In this document: in pieces, positions 46,109-54,744 of the stretch
Layout of the letters: every line of letters begins with the position of its first letter
Numbering within the stretch: position 1 is the stretch's first letter
NCBI RefSeq assembly: GCF_002243515.1
Contig: NZ_CP022657.1
Location: forward strand, 1,355,001 to 1,419,000
Direction of reading: 5' to 3'
DNA from: Tumebacillus algifaecis
Lineage (GTDB): Bacteria > Bacillota > Bacilli > Tumebacillales > Tumebacillaceae
Length of the DNA: 64,000 nt
Notes under the pieces: generated by a model
What the model was told of the DNA's origin: nothing
The model's input: only the letters and a program-made list of their open reading frames with translations
Databases searched by the model: none
Translations under genes and position numbers: made by a program

Positions 46109-46211
46109 TTGCCGCGATATCGCGTACTACTGGTGCTTTACTTGGCTGTGCACAGGGTTTAGCCGTTCTATGGTGTTTCAATCGACAGGTTGTTGTTCAT
46201 ACTGTCCGATA

Positions 46212-46241
46212 AGAGTCTGTCGTTTTTTGACGGACTTTTTT
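46212..46241 (+). terminator. Terminator upstream of htpG
   Basis: AGTCTGTC (46214-46221) and GACGGACT (46229-46236) with one G-U pair and T6. Confidence 0.85.
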
Positions 46242-46243
46242 GA

Positions 46244-46272
46244 TTGACATAAAAAGGGCAGAATGTTATAAA
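46244..46272 (+). promoter_or_regulatory. Sigma-A promoter of htpG
   Basis: TTGACA (46244-46249), exactly 17 bases, TATAAA (46267-46272). Confidence 0.85.
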
Positions 46273-46279
46273 AAAATTA

Positions 46280-46306
46280 CTGGCACTCATTGTGTTTGAG
46301 TGCTAA
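46280..46306. promoter_or_regulatory. CIRCE element (HrcA operator)
   Basis: CTGGCACTC-N9-GAGTGCTAA, against the consensus TTAGCACTC-N9-GAGTGCTAA: 16 of 18 positions, exact spacing. It lies directly downstream of the htpG promoter. Confidence 0.88.
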
Positions 46307-46351
46307 CAAGACTTGCTGGAGAACGTTCACTATTCAAAGGGGAGAATTTGT

Positions 46352-48226
46352 ATGGAAAAAAAGCAATTTCAAGCCGAATCCAAACGACTGTTGGAAATGA
46401 TGATCAACTCCATCTATACGCAAAAAGAAATTTTTCTGCGGGAGTTGATCTCCAACGCAAGTGACGCGATCGACAAGATTTACTACAAAGCGTTGACCGA
46501 CTCTGCGTTGGTCTTCGATAACGAAAGTTATATGATCAAGGTGGTTCCTGATAAGCAGAACCGGACGCTGACGATTCGCGATACTGGGATTGGGATGACC
46601 GCTGAAGAACTGGAAAACAATCTCGGTGTGATCGCCAAGAGCGGATCATTGGCGTTTAAGAAAGAACATGAATCGAAAGACGGACATGATTTGATCGGTC
46701 AATTTGGCGTCGGTTTCTATTCGGCTTTCATGGTGGCAGATGAGGTCACCGTTGTCAGCCGCGCTTTGGGCAGTGACCAAGCGTACAAATGGGAATCGAC
46801 AGGTGCTGAGGGCTACACGATTGAGCCCGTGGAGCGAGCAGAAGTCGGCACCGAAATCGTATTGAAAATCAAAGAAAACACGGAAGACGAGAGCTATGAG
46901 GAGTTCTTGGAACCGTACCGATTGAAGTCGCTGGTCAAAAAGTACTCCGATTTCATCCGTTACCCGATCAAACTGGACTTTAGCGGCAAACGGTTGAAGG
47001 AAGGCAGCGAAACGGAAGTTGAAGAGTACCAAGAAGAACAGGTCGTCAACAGCATGGTACCGATCTGGCGCAAAAATAAAAATGAACTGACCACCGAGGA
47101 TTATGAGAAGTTTTACGCGGAGAAGCATTACGGCTTCGATCAACCGGTCAAACATATTCATCTCAGCGTCGAAGGTGCTGTGACCTATCAGGCCATCCTG
47201 TTCATTCCGGAAACGACTCCGTTCAACTATTACACCAAGGAGTTTGAGAAGGGGCTGGAACTGTATTCGAACGGCGTCCTGATCATGAATAAATGTTCCG
47301 ACCTGTTGCCCGACCACTTTGGATTTGTCAAAGGGATGGTCGATTCGGACAGCTTGTCGTTAAACATCTCCCGCGAAATGTTGCAGCATGACCGTCAATT
47401 GAAGCTGATCGCGAAAAACATCGCGGGTAAAATCAAGAGTCATCTGCTCAGCTTGTTGAAGGATGAGCGTGAAAAGTACGAGAAGTTCTATGAATCGTTT
47501 GGCAGACAATTGAAATATGGCGCGTACAGTGAATTTGGAGCCCAAAAAGACTCGCTGCAGGATTTGTTGCTGTTCGCTTCTTCGAAGGAGAAAAAACTGG
47601 TCACGCTTGACGAATACGTATCGAGAATGCCGGAAGATCAAGCGTACATTTATTACGCGACCGGCGAATCGATCGACAGAATCGACAAGCTCCCACAGAC
47701 CGAACTTGTTCTCGACAAAGGGTATGAACTGTTGTATTTCACCGACGACATCGACGAATTTGCGATCAAGACGCTGATGAACTACAAGGACAAGCAATTT
47801 AAAAACGTTTCGAGCGGTGACTTGGGCATTGAGGCGGATGAAGATCAAGCTGAGCAAGAAACGCAGGAACATCAAGAGCTGTTCGATCACATGAAAGCTC
47901 AGCTGGCGGGGAAAGTGTCTGACGTCAGAGCTTCCAAGCGCCTGCGCAAGCATCCGGTCTGCTTGACTACAGACGGCGATGTGACGATCGATATGGAAAA
48001 AATCTTGAACGCCATGCCGAACAGCTCCAATGTGAAAGCGAACAAAGTGTTGGAGATCAATCCTCAGCACGACGTGTTCCAATCGCTGAAGGCCGCTTAT
48101 GAGCAAGATAAGGAGAAGGTGAACCTCTATACGTCCTTGCTCTACAACCAAGCCCTGCTGATCGAAGGATTGCCAGTCGAGGACCCAGTGGAATTTACCA
48201 ACGAAATCTGCAAGATTATGGTGTAA
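46352..48226 (+). CDS. htpG: Molecular chaperone HtpG (Hsp90)
   Basis: 624 residues, normal length. GHKL ATPase N-domain: [15 protein letters not shown] (about 32-46), [14 protein letters not shown] (about 78-91) and [13 protein letters not shown] (about 118-130). The middle and C-terminal dimerisation domains are complete. GGGGAG precedes the ATG at 46352; an upstream in-frame start at 46313 would lie just behind the CIRCE element. Control by HrcA through CIRCE is strongly suggested; in B. subtilis htpG lacks CIRCE. Confidence 0.97.
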   Translation: MEKKQFQAESKRLLEMMINSIYTQKEIFLRELISNASDAIDKIYYKALTDSALVFDNESYMIKVVPDKQNRTLTIRDTGIGMTAEELENNLGVIAKSGSLAFKKEHESKDGHDLIGQFGVGFYSAFMVADEVTVVSRALGSDQAYKWESTGAEGYTIEPVERAEVGTEIVLKIKENTEDESYEEFLEPYRLKSLVKKYSDFIRYPIKLDFSGKRLKEGSETEVEEYQEEQVVNSMVPIWRKNKNELTTEDYEKFYAEKHYGFDQPVKHIHLSVEGAVTYQAILFIPETTPFNYYTKEFEKGLELYSNGVLIMNKCSDLLPDHFGFVKGMVDSDSLSLNISREMLQHDRQLKLIAKNIAGKIKSHLLSLLKDEREKYEKFYESFGRQLKYGAYSEFGAQKDSLQDLLLFASSKEKKLVTLDEYVSRMPEDQAYIYYATGESIDRIDKLPQTELVLDKGYELLYFTDDIDEFAIKTLMNYKDKQFKNVSSGDLGIEADEDQAEQETQEHQELFDHMKAQLAGKVSDVRASKRLRKHPVCLTTDGDVTIDMEKILNAMPNSSNVKANKVLEINPQHDVFQSLKAAYEQDKEKVNLYTSLLYNQALLIEGLPVEDPVEFTNEICKIMV

Positions 48227-48440
48227 GTCCCGCAACGGTTGGTGATGCCGGGCGAATCGTCATAAAACCTGTTGCAGGCCAACATGATGCAAACACCATA
48301 CTTAGATGTCCTTCCTTTTTACGAACACAACGAGATGAACGGCTTCATGTTCGCAGAGCAACCTCAAGCGAGTAGCGCATCTCTTTCGATTGGATCGGGG
48401 CATTGCTGTAGAAGCGAAAATTCTCATCAAGTGATTGGGG

Positions 48441-48477
48441 ACAGGAAGACGCAGGGGTTGCCCTGGCGTCTTCCTGT
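48441..48477. terminator. Hairpin downstream of htpG
   Basis: ACAGGAAGACGCAGGG, loop GTTG, CCCT-g-GCGTCTTCCTGT, one bulged G. Could end the htpG transcript; about 215 bases after its stop. Confidence 0.6.
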
Positions 48478-48509
48478 TATCCATGACCATTTGTTTAGCC
48501 GACAAAAAT

Positions 48510-48564
48510 GAAAGCTGTAACTGCTCACTTTCCGATTCGGAGAACATGAGCAGTTACAGCTTTC
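48510..48564. terminator. Hairpin between htpG and the convergent effector gene
   Basis: A perfect 18-bp stem: GAAAGCTGTAACTGCTCA (48510-48527) with 48547-48564, 19-base loop; TTTCG follows on the plus strand. Confidence 0.6.
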
Positions 48565-48684
48565 GTTTGTTACTGACGGTGACGGAAGAGACAACTTGGG
48601 AACTGTCTAGACCTCAGTTGATCGTAAGTGAAGTTGCTTCGTTTACTGGTGCGGAGTTGGCTGTGTGAGCATCTTTTGGTGTGA

Positions 48685-50139
48685 TCATCCTTCATTGATA
48701 AACGTGCCACCTCGTTCGATGATTATCCCTGCCGCACCATATGTCGTGTCGCTACCCGATTGGTCGGAGTTGTTCTCCGCAGGGCTGCTCGCATTTTCTT
48801 CGCCTTTGATGCGGAAATACTTGCCGATCAAGGAGCCGGAGTTGAGCGGTGCTTTGAAAATGTTCCAGCGCCCGGCAGTTTGAGATTTTTTGTAGTTGAT
48901 GTAGTAGGTGGAGCGCCAGCCGTTGAAGGCATGGCGGTTGGTCGCGCTGTCGAGCGGCCAGAAATTGTCGATCACATCGTTCCCGCCAAAGCCTAAATCG
49001 CGCACGTGATCCCCGTCCTCGCCGTGTGCAGATAGATCATACCCGAGCGAGGCGAGAACTCGGTTGTAATCCTGTTGGTTGGTGCGGGTTTTGCCGTGTT
49101 TTGGCGTGTTGGGCCAGACCGTGCCGACCCCTGCCCTGTTGGCAGCATTGACGCCAAAGGTATAGGAGTTTCCATGTTGGTCATCAACGGCCTGATTCGC
49201 CGCAAAGGGATTGAGCACGACTTGAGCTGCGGGTAGCCCACCGCTGTAATCATCGACGGTGATCGCACCATAGGAGGCTTGCGGTTTGTACCAGATGATC
49301 GGAATCGGATCTCCTGCCGTTCCAGTGTGGTAGCGGACCGTATTAGCGCTGGCTCCCGTCGCATCGGTGCCCAATTCAACGATCGGCATTTTGGCACCGA
49401 GTACCTCAGCTACGACGGTAGAATTGATTCGAACTGCTATGCCAATGTATTTGTGGATGGCCGCTTTTTCGGTGTGTCTTTCGATGGTGAGCCTGCGTGA
49501 TACCGTATGCAGCTCCTTTTCTAATCGATCAAGTTCAAGGAGAATTGTCTCATAGCGATCTTCATCATCCAGGCGGGCTTTTCGCTTTTCTGTCTTCTTT
49601 TGATCGATTTTGCGATCAAGTCTGTTAAAATCTGATTCCCACAGCTTACGTGATTTGGTGGCATTCTTCGTCACGTTATGTTGGTGGGTCAGTGCAGGGT
49701 CGAGCAGATTGAGACGCCGTAAATCATGATGAATGGTGTGGATCTCTTCCCAGATAGAGGAGACGCCAATTTCTACCTCTTCTCCGACTTTTTTGTATTC
49801 GATCGTGTGTGGATCACCGGCAACTGAAATTGGCTCCGCATCGGCCAGTGTGAGTTCTTCAGCCGACGGGCGCTCGGCATCGACCAGCTCTTCGTCCGGT
49901 TCTGCCTCGCTTGCCTCCGACATTTGGGCTGTCGCGCGCAGCAGTTGTAGCACCGCCCGGTTACCGACAGTGCGTTGCAATTGTAAAATGTCTGTTCTGG
50001 AAAGTGCGTTGGGTGCTACTTGTGCGCGTTGTAGGAGGGTAGCTGGAGTAGCGTGTGCGGAACGTGGAGATTCTGGCGCTTTTGTCGATTCAGAGGTGTT
50101 GGTTGGTTGTGGATTACGATGTTCCTGGTGGTCCATCAT
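48685..50139 (-). CDS. Candidate secreted effector: GNRA-motif N-terminus, HNH-like C-terminus
   Basis: 484 residues, no signal peptide. Residues 1-50 are Pro/Ser/Thr-rich; 52-68 are LQLQRTVGNRAVLQLLR, the same motif as in the protein at 41445-42521. An acidic stretch, then a coiled-coil helix pair (about 130-200, KKTEKRKARLDDEDRYETIL) follow. The C-terminal part has GEDGDHVRDLGFGG and DNFWPLDSATNRH (His378, Asn392, Asn401, His403), an arrangement like HNH or Endo VII toxins, where D-H-V-x-D-L-x-x-G-G-x-D-x-x-x-N-x-W-P-L-D recurs. AGGAGG stands 11 bases before the ATG. It is directly downstream of a membrane-protein gene (30-base gap). Toxin/cargo role is inference. Confidence 0.65.
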   Translation of the reverse strand: MMDHQEHRNPQPTNTSESTKAPESPRSAHATPATLLQRAQVAPNALSRTDILQLQRTVGNRAVLQLLRATAQMSEASEAEPDEELVDAERPSAEELTLADAEPISVAGDPHTIEYKKVGEEVEIGVSSIWEEIHTIHHDLRRLNLLDPALTHQHNVTKNATKSRKLWESDFNRLDRKIDQKKTEKRKARLDDEDRYETILLELDRLEKELHTVSRRLTIERHTEKAAIHKYIGIAVRINSTVVAEVLGAKMPIVELGTDATGASANTVRYHTGTAGDPIPIIWYKPQASYGAITVDDYSGGLPAAQVVLNPFAANQAVDDQHGNSYTFGVNAANRAGVGTVWPNTPKHGKTRTNQQDYNRVLASLGYDLSAHGEDGDHVRDLGFGGNDVIDNFWPLDSATNRHAFNGWRSTYYINYKKSQTAGRWNIFKAPLNSGSLIGKYFRIKGEENASSPAENNSDQSGSDTTYGAAGIIIERGGTFINEG

Positions 50140-50168
50140 CTTGAACAATTCCTCCTATGAAAAGCCAG

Positions 50169-50603
50169 TTAGCGGGATTTACTCGGTATCGCGGCGATGA
50201 TTTTTAGCAAGAGCCAGTATGTTGCGCCGCCGAGGATATACATCACCAGATCGATCGGGTCGCTGGTGCCAACCGTTGCCAGCAATGGGAGTAGATATTC
50301 CCAAACGATTCCGATCAGCAAGGTCAACAACAGGCAGGAGCGCAAGGTAACGATTCTGAAGGTGCGGAAGATCGGAAGGAGCGAGAGCAGGAGGTTCAGA
50401 AAGGGAATGAACGCCCAGATAATCAGGATATCGTTGAGATGGCCATGGATGAAAGGGTTGTCTGTCACCGCTTTGATCAGAATTTCATTGATCAGAAAAA
50501 GCGCGCTGCCGATGATCAACAGCAGCAGTTGTATCGCTGGAGAACCAAGGCGGGTGCCCATTTTTTTCTCGTGCTGAGCTACGCGGGGAGGTAACAGATT
50601 CAA
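50169..50603 (-). CDS. Four-helix membrane protein upstream of the effector gene
   Basis: 144 residues from a TTG with AGGAG eight bases upstream; a GTG at 50612 is too close to that site. Four hydrophobic helices (IQLLLLIIGSALFLINEILI, ILIIWAFIPFLNLLLSLLPIF, LRSCLLLTLLIGIVWEYLLPL, LVMYILGGATYWLLLKIIAAI). The DPIDLVMYILGG end recalls VanZ/DUF2809-type proteins, weakly. It is co-directional with the effector gene and 30 bases upstream, so they probably form an operon: an immunity or export role is conceivable but unproven. Confidence 0.7.
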   Translation of the reverse strand: MNLLPPRVAQHEKKMGTRLGSPAIQLLLLIIGSALFLINEILIKAVTDNPFIHGHLNDILIIWAFIPFLNLLLSLLPIFRTFRIVTLRSCLLLTLLIGIVWEYLLPLLATVGTSDPIDLVMYILGGATYWLLLKIIAAIPSKSR

Positions 50604-50734
50604 GTCGGTCACTCCTTTTGCTTGATGCTTCTTATCGTATCAGAAACGCGTAACATCGACCATCTATGGTTGCATAGTTGTACCAGTTCGCGCAAAATAA
50701 GAGGGAAAGAATTGAAGGAAAGGTGGCTGAGAGC

Positions 50735-51025
50735 ATGATTATCATTCATGCCTATCTGGTCGTTGACCCAAAGCACCGTGAGGAGTTTCTCACGCTGTCG
50801 AAATCAATTGTGGAAGGCTCGCAAGCAGAGGAAGGCAACATCACCTACCGTTTGTTCGAAGAGTCGGATCAGCCCAATTCATTTGTGATTGTGGAGCGCT
50901 GGAAGGATCAAGCGGCGGTAGACTTCCACAACCAGACCGCTCATTTTCTAAACTTTGTCGGCCAGGTGCCCGCTTTGGTGCTCGAACCGGTGAATGCAGA
51001 AGTTTATGAAGTGGTAGACAACTAG
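50735..51025 (+). CDS. Antibiotic biosynthesis monooxygenase (ABM) / YgiN-like protein
   Basis: 96 residues, ferredoxin-like dimer fold: MIIIHAYLVVDPKHREEFL at the N-terminus, then SIVEGSQAEEGNITYRLFEE, and FVIVERWKDQAAVDFHNQTAHF (about 52-73), the typical ABM pattern. Such proteins are quinol oxygenases, heme-degrading enzymes or uncharacterised; the substrate is not evident. AAAGGTGG precedes the ATG at 50735. Monocistronic, with a terminator behind. Confidence 0.88.
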   Translation: MIIIHAYLVVDPKHREEFLTLSKSIVEGSQAEEGNITYRLFEESDQPNSFVIVERWKDQAAVDFHNQTAHFLNFVGQVPALVLEPVNAEVYEVVDN

Positions 51026-51047
51026 TCGTTTTCCTTTTGGATCGTGT

Positions 51048-51087
51048 AAGCCCGCCCTTTTCATGCGGAGAGGGGTCGGGCTTTTCG
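51048..51087 (+). terminator. Terminator after the ABM gene
   Basis: AAGCCCG-(CCC) with (GGG)-CGGGCTT, imperfect inner stem, TTTTCG behind. Confidence 0.75.
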
Positions 51088-51114
51088 TGTTTTCATAGCC
51101 ATGTGATCACACAT

Positions 51115-51142
51115 GGAAAAACCCGCGAGTTGAACGCGGGTT
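51115..51142 (-). terminator. Terminator of the CynX-type MFS gene
   Basis: AACCCGCG (51120-51127) and CGCGGGTT (51135-51142); TTTTCC follows on the minus strand. A palindrome CCATGTG-ATCA-CACATGG lies next to it (51099-51116). Confidence 0.85.
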
Positions 51143-52337
51143 ATGGTGAGTCGAAAACTTTTTGATCGCGCGCCGCGCCAAGTCCGGCTCCAAGCAATGC
51201 GACATTGGACAGAAGTAGCACGAGCAGTGAAGCTGTCCAAGCGTGCGTCAGATCATGTAAGAAACCGAACAGGAACGGCCCGCAGGCTGCGAGCAGGTAG
51301 CCGACAGACTGTGCCATTCCGGACAGATCGGCTGCGACGCGGGCATTTGGTGCGCGCAGGGCGAGAAAGGTGAGTGCAAGTGAGATGCTCGCCCCTTGCC
51401 CGAGGCCGAGCAGGAGGATCCACAGCATGAGCAGTGAGTTGCCAGCCCACAGCAAGCCGCCATATCCAATAAAAAATACGGTGACCATCGCTGTGACGAG
51501 ACCGCGTTGGCTCTTGCGGCGTCCGGCCAGCACAGGGACGAAAAATGTCGCTGGCAAACTGACGAGCTGCATCAAGGAAACCATCCATCCAGCAGTTGTT
51601 TCGCTAATGCCTCTGCTGTGCAAGAGCTCGGGAAGCCAAGCGACCGCAGCAAAAAAGGCAAAAGATTGCAAGCCCATGAACAAAGTCACTTGCCAAGCCA
51701 GCGCGGATTTGAAGAGTCTGGTGTCACGAGGCGTTGATCTACTTGGCTCCGTAGCATCGGTAGGGAGTGGTCGCACTTGCGGATACCAAATGAACAGGGC
51801 GACGATTGCAAGCAGTGCCCAGCACATCAACGACAATCGCCAGCCGAGCTCCAAGCCCTCCGATAAGGGCACGCTCAGGCCAGAACCGAGTGAGGCAAAA
51901 GCGCACATCGCCAGCGTGTAGAGCCCGGTCATCAAGCCGACCCGGTGCTGGAAATCTCGTTTGATCAGACTGGGGAGCAAGACGTTGCCGATGGCGATCG
52001 CAAAGCCGATCAGCGCAGTCCCGACAAACAAGGCGGCTACAGAGGGGACGGAGCGCAAGATAATCCCCGCCGCTAACAGTGCGATGCCAGCAAACAGCGT
52101 ATTTTCAGTTCCGATGCGGCGTGCGATTTTTGGAGCAAGCGGTGACAGGGCTGCAAAGGCAAGGAGCGGGAGCGTCGTCAACAACCCGGCGATCGTGTTC
52201 GACAGGCCCGTGTCCGCCCGAATTGCACCGATCAACGGTCCGACGCCTGTGATCGCACCCCGTAAATTGGCGGCGATGAACACAATCCCGAGGATCAGCA
52301 GCAGTCCTACTTTTTTCGAGTATACGTTTGGATTCAT
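51141..52337 (-). CDS. CynX/NimT family MFS transporter
   Basis: 398 residues, 12 helices. The segment NLRGAITGVGPLIGAIRADTGLS (about 26-48, family R-x-x-x-T-x-V-G-P-L) and the LLTTLPLLAFAALSPLAPKIARR loop identify the CynX/NimT branch (cyanate or 2-nitroimidazole transporters). The ATG at 52337 has GAGG upstream; the frame continues to 52367 without support. Next to a hydrolase relic on the other strand. Confidence 0.88.
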   Translation of the reverse strand: MNPNVYSKKVGLLLILGIVFIAANLRGAITGVGPLIGAIRADTGLSNTIAGLLTTLPLLAFAALSPLAPKIARRIGTENTLFAGIALLAAGIILRSVPSVAALFVGTALIGFAIAIGNVLLPSLIKRDFQHRVGLMTGLYTLAMCAFASLGSGLSVPLSEGLELGWRLSLMCWALLAIVALFIWYPQVRPLPTDATEPSRSTPRDTRLFKSALAWQVTLFMGLQSFAFFAAVAWLPELLHSRGISETTAGWMVSLMQLVSLPATFFVPVLAGRRKSQRGLVTAMVTVFFIGYGGLLWAGNSLLMLWILLLGLGQGASISLALTFLALRAPNARVAADLSGMAQSVGYLLAACGPFLFGFLHDLTHAWTASLLVLLLSNVALLGAGLGAARDQKVFDSP

Positions 52338-52434
52338 AATGGCCTCACATCTTTGCATGATATACAACTAAACGTACCATAGATGTTCACGTTTGTAACG
52401 ATATGTTAAAATATAGAAATTAATCTAGGGGAGG

Positions 52435-52605
52435 TACGGCGAGCGCGACCCCAAGCCGATTCAGGACATTGCAATAGAGTACTGCAAGCGCATCAAAGGC
52501 TCCCGCTTTGAGTGGATCGAAAACGTAGGCATTTTGCCGAATTTGGAAGAACTTGATCGCTATCAGGAGCTAATTTTCGATTTTTTAGCAGAAATCGGCG
52601 TTTGA
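52435..52605 (+). pseudogene. C-terminal relic of an alpha/beta hydrolase
   Basis: An open frame of 56 codons beginning YGERDPKPIQDIAIEYCKRI and ending LIFDFLAEIGV, which matches the last third of an alpha/beta hydrolase (the loop before the catalytic Asp/His and the closing helix). There is no start codon and the 5' two thirds are missing: the frame begins next to AT-rich DNA (GATATGTTAAAATATAG). A terminator follows, suggesting the original gene ended here. A deletion remnant. Confidence 0.6.
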
Positions 52606-52649
52606 AAATGTCCAGACGCTGGTGCCCAGAAAAATGAATTTGAAGTAGC

Positions 52650-52683
52650 AAGAGGTTTCCGATCTGCGGGAAGCCTCTTTTTA
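52650..52683 (+). terminator. Terminator behind the hydrolase relic
   Basis: AGAGGTTTCC (52651-52660) with GGAAGCCTCT (52669-52678), one G-U, T5. Confidence 0.85.
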
Positions 52684-52721
52684 TTAAATTGAGCATCTAT
52701 TTCGTCTATTTGATTTAGTGG

Positions 52722-52750
52722 TTGACAGCATGCAGGTTATCCAATAGAAT
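52722..52750 (+). promoter_or_regulatory. Promoter of the TrpXYZ-like ABC operon
   Basis: TTGACA (52722-52727), 17-base spacer, TAGAAT (52745-52750). A hairpin CACTTCA/TGAAGTG spans the leader. Confidence 0.75.
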
Positions 52751-52824
52751 CACTTCAACGCTTTTATGCATATGTGCTTTTATGTGGTGAAGTGCGACAG
52801 TGTGAGAAAAGGGAGAGAAGACAA

Positions 52825-53799
52825 GTGTGGAAAAAATTGTTGGTGGCGTCACTAAGCCTCGCCATGCTGACCGCATGCGGGCCGATGGAAGGCGCGGTGA
52901 AGATTGGGATTACGCAATTGGTTGAGCATCCGTCGCTCGATGAGTCGCGCGAGGGGTTTGTCGCAGCGCTGAAAGATGCTGGCTATGAGAAAGGTGTCAA
53001 TCTGGAGCTCGATATTCAGAATGCACAAGGCGATCTGTCCACCAATGCGATGATCGCGCAGAAGTTTGCGGCGGAAGGGAAGGATTTGGTGTTTGCCATC
53101 TCCACGCCGAGTGCGCAGGCGGCCGCGACGGCGATCAAAGACAAGCCGATCCTCTTTACGGCGGTTACCGACCCAGTCGGGGCAAAGCTGGTCAAGAGCT
53201 TGGAGGAGCCGAACAAAAACGTGACAGGCACATCGGACACGCACCCGCAAGCGGCTCAAAAGATGGTCGAGAGCCTAAAGCAATTCTTCCCGCAGGCGCG
53301 CAACGTCGGCATCATCTACAACTCTGGCGAGCAAAACGCGGTCGTGTCTGTAGAAGCAACGAAAGGGGAACTGGAGCGAGCGGGACTTCATGCGGTTCTT
53401 GTCACCGTCTCCAATTCTTCAGAGGTGAAGCAAGCGGCCGATTCGCTGGTAGGGCGTAGCGATGTGCTGTACGTGCCGAAAGACAACACGGTCGTCTCAG
53501 CGATCGAAGCGGTGGTCAAGGTCGCAAATGAAAATCATCTGCCGCTCTTCGTCTCCGAGTCTGATTCACTGAAGCGAGGTGGTTTTGCCGGGTTTATGAT
53601 GGACTACTACCAACTGGGTTATCAGACGGGTGAGATGGCGGTGGAAATTTTGAAAAATGGCAAACGGCCCAATCAACTCCCGGTCGGACTACCGCAGGAG
53701 TTGACGCTTGGGATCAATGAGAAGGCGGCAAAGGCGCAAGGGATTGAAATCACAGACGTGATGAGGAAAAATTCCAAACTGCTGCCCAATTCACAGTAG
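52825..53799 (+). CDS. ABC transporter substrate-binding lipoprotein (TrpX/PF04392-like)
   Basis: 324 residues from a GTG with AAAAGGGAGAG upstream. Lipobox LTAC (Cys18). The periplasmic-binding-type-1 fold of the PF04392 group is shown by VKIGITQLVEHPSLDESREGF (about 26-46), STPSAQAAATAIKDKPILFTAVTDPVGAKL and NVGIIYNSGEQNAVV. In streptococci such proteins carry tryptophan (TrpX); other members are unassigned. First gene of a three-gene ABC importer. Confidence 0.9.
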   Translation: MWKKLLVASLSLAMLTACGPMEGAVKIGITQLVEHPSLDESREGFVAALKDAGYEKGVNLELDIQNAQGDLSTNAMIAQKFAAEGKDLVFAISTPSAQAAATAIKDKPILFTAVTDPVGAKLVKSLEEPNKNVTGTSDTHPQAAQKMVESLKQFFPQARNVGIIYNSGEQNAVVSVEATKGELERAGLHAVLVTVSNSSEVKQAADSLVGRSDVLYVPKDNTVVSAIEAVVKVANENHLPLFVSESDSLKRGGFAGFMMDYYQLGYQTGEMAVEILKNGKRPNQLPVGLPQELTLGINEKAAKAQGIEITDVMRKNSKLLPNSQ

Positions 53800-53817
53800 A
53801 GAAAAGGGGTTGTGACG

Positions 53818-54744
53818 ATGGTATTCGCTCTGCTCGGCTCGATTGAATCAGGACTTATCTTCGCATTTATGGCGCTCGGTGTGTATCTGACTTTTCGGAT
53901 CTTAGATTTTCCCGATCTGACGGTAGATGGCAGTTTTACAGCGGGGGGCGCAGCGGCGGCGACGCTGTTGGCAGCCGGATACCATCCGTTGCTCTCCACG
54001 GTGGTCGCAGTAGCGGTTGGCATCCTTGCGGGAAGCGTGACCGGACTCTTGCATACGAAGGGCAAGATCAACCCGCTTTTGGCCGGGATTTTGACGATGA
54101 TCGCGCTGTACTCGGTCAACTTGCGCATCATGGGACGGGCCAACGTACCGTTGCTCAATGAAGAGACCTTGGTGACAAAAGTGAATGCGACGCTCGTGAA
54201 TGTGCTAGGTGATCTGTCGCTTGCGGCAGTGATGGTTGTAGCCGTGGTGGTGGTCAAGTTGGGAGTGGATTGGTTCTTGCGCACCGAAAAGGGGCTGATG
54301 CTACGAGCGACTGGCGACAACGAACGGATGATTCGCAGCTTCGGCGCGAATACGGACGGGGCAAAAGTGCTAGGGCTCGCCCTTTCCAATGGTTTGGTTG
54401 CGCTGGCTGGCGCTTTGATGGCGCAGTATCAAGGGTTTGCCGATGTATCGATGGGAATTGGGATGATCGTGATCGGGCTGGCGTCGGTGATCATCGGTGA
54501 GGCGATCTTTGGTCGTTCAAGCATCGCACGGGCGACGGCGGCGGTGATTGGCGGGGCGATCTTGTATCGGCTGATCGTGGCGTTTGCGTTGCAGGCTGGC
54601 GTGAATCCGTCCGATTTGAAATTGATCACAGCGCTGATTGTCATCTTCGCGCTGATCTCGCCGAAGACACTTCAGACGTGGAAAGCAAAATCGGGCAAAA
54701 AGCGCCGTCACAGTTCAGGAGGTGAATCGCATGTTGAAGCTTGA
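53818..54744 (+). CDS. ABC transporter permease (TrpY-like, branched-chain permease family)
   Basis: 308 residues, about eight helices. FALLGSIESGLIFAFMALGVYLTFRILDFPDLTVDGSF (start of the permease, located by FPDLTVDGSFTAG, about 41-53) is typical of the PF02653-like permeases paired with PF04392 binding proteins. AAAAGGGG is eight bases before the ATG at 53818. The end overlaps the ATPase gene by 14 bases. Confidence 0.9.
   Translation: MVFALLGSIESGLIFAFMALGVYLTFRILDFPDLTVDGSFTAGGAAAATLLAAGYHPLLSTVVAVAVGILAGSVTGLLHTKGKINPLLAGILTMIALYSVNLRIMGRANVPLLNEETLVTKVNATLVNVLGDLSLAAVMVVAVVVVKLGVDWFLRTEKGLMLRATGDNERMIRSFGANTDGAKVLGLALSNGLVALAGALMAQYQGFADVSMGIGMIVIGLASVIIGEAIFGRSSIARATAAVIGGAILYRLIVAFALQAGVNPSDLKLITALIVIFALISPKTLQTWKAKSGKKRRHSSGGESHVEA

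Larger units (their letters stand above)
48227..48684. other. Intergenic region with two strong hairpins
   Basis: About 460 bases, no supported gene. It contains hairpins at 48441-48477 and 48510-48564. The short frames that cross them are compositional artefacts of the inverted repeats. Confidence 0.5.

Noticed and set aside
40322-50603. A prophage or integrative element using selC as attachment site
   Set aside because: No integrase, no phage structural genes and no second copy of the selC 3' end seen in the window.
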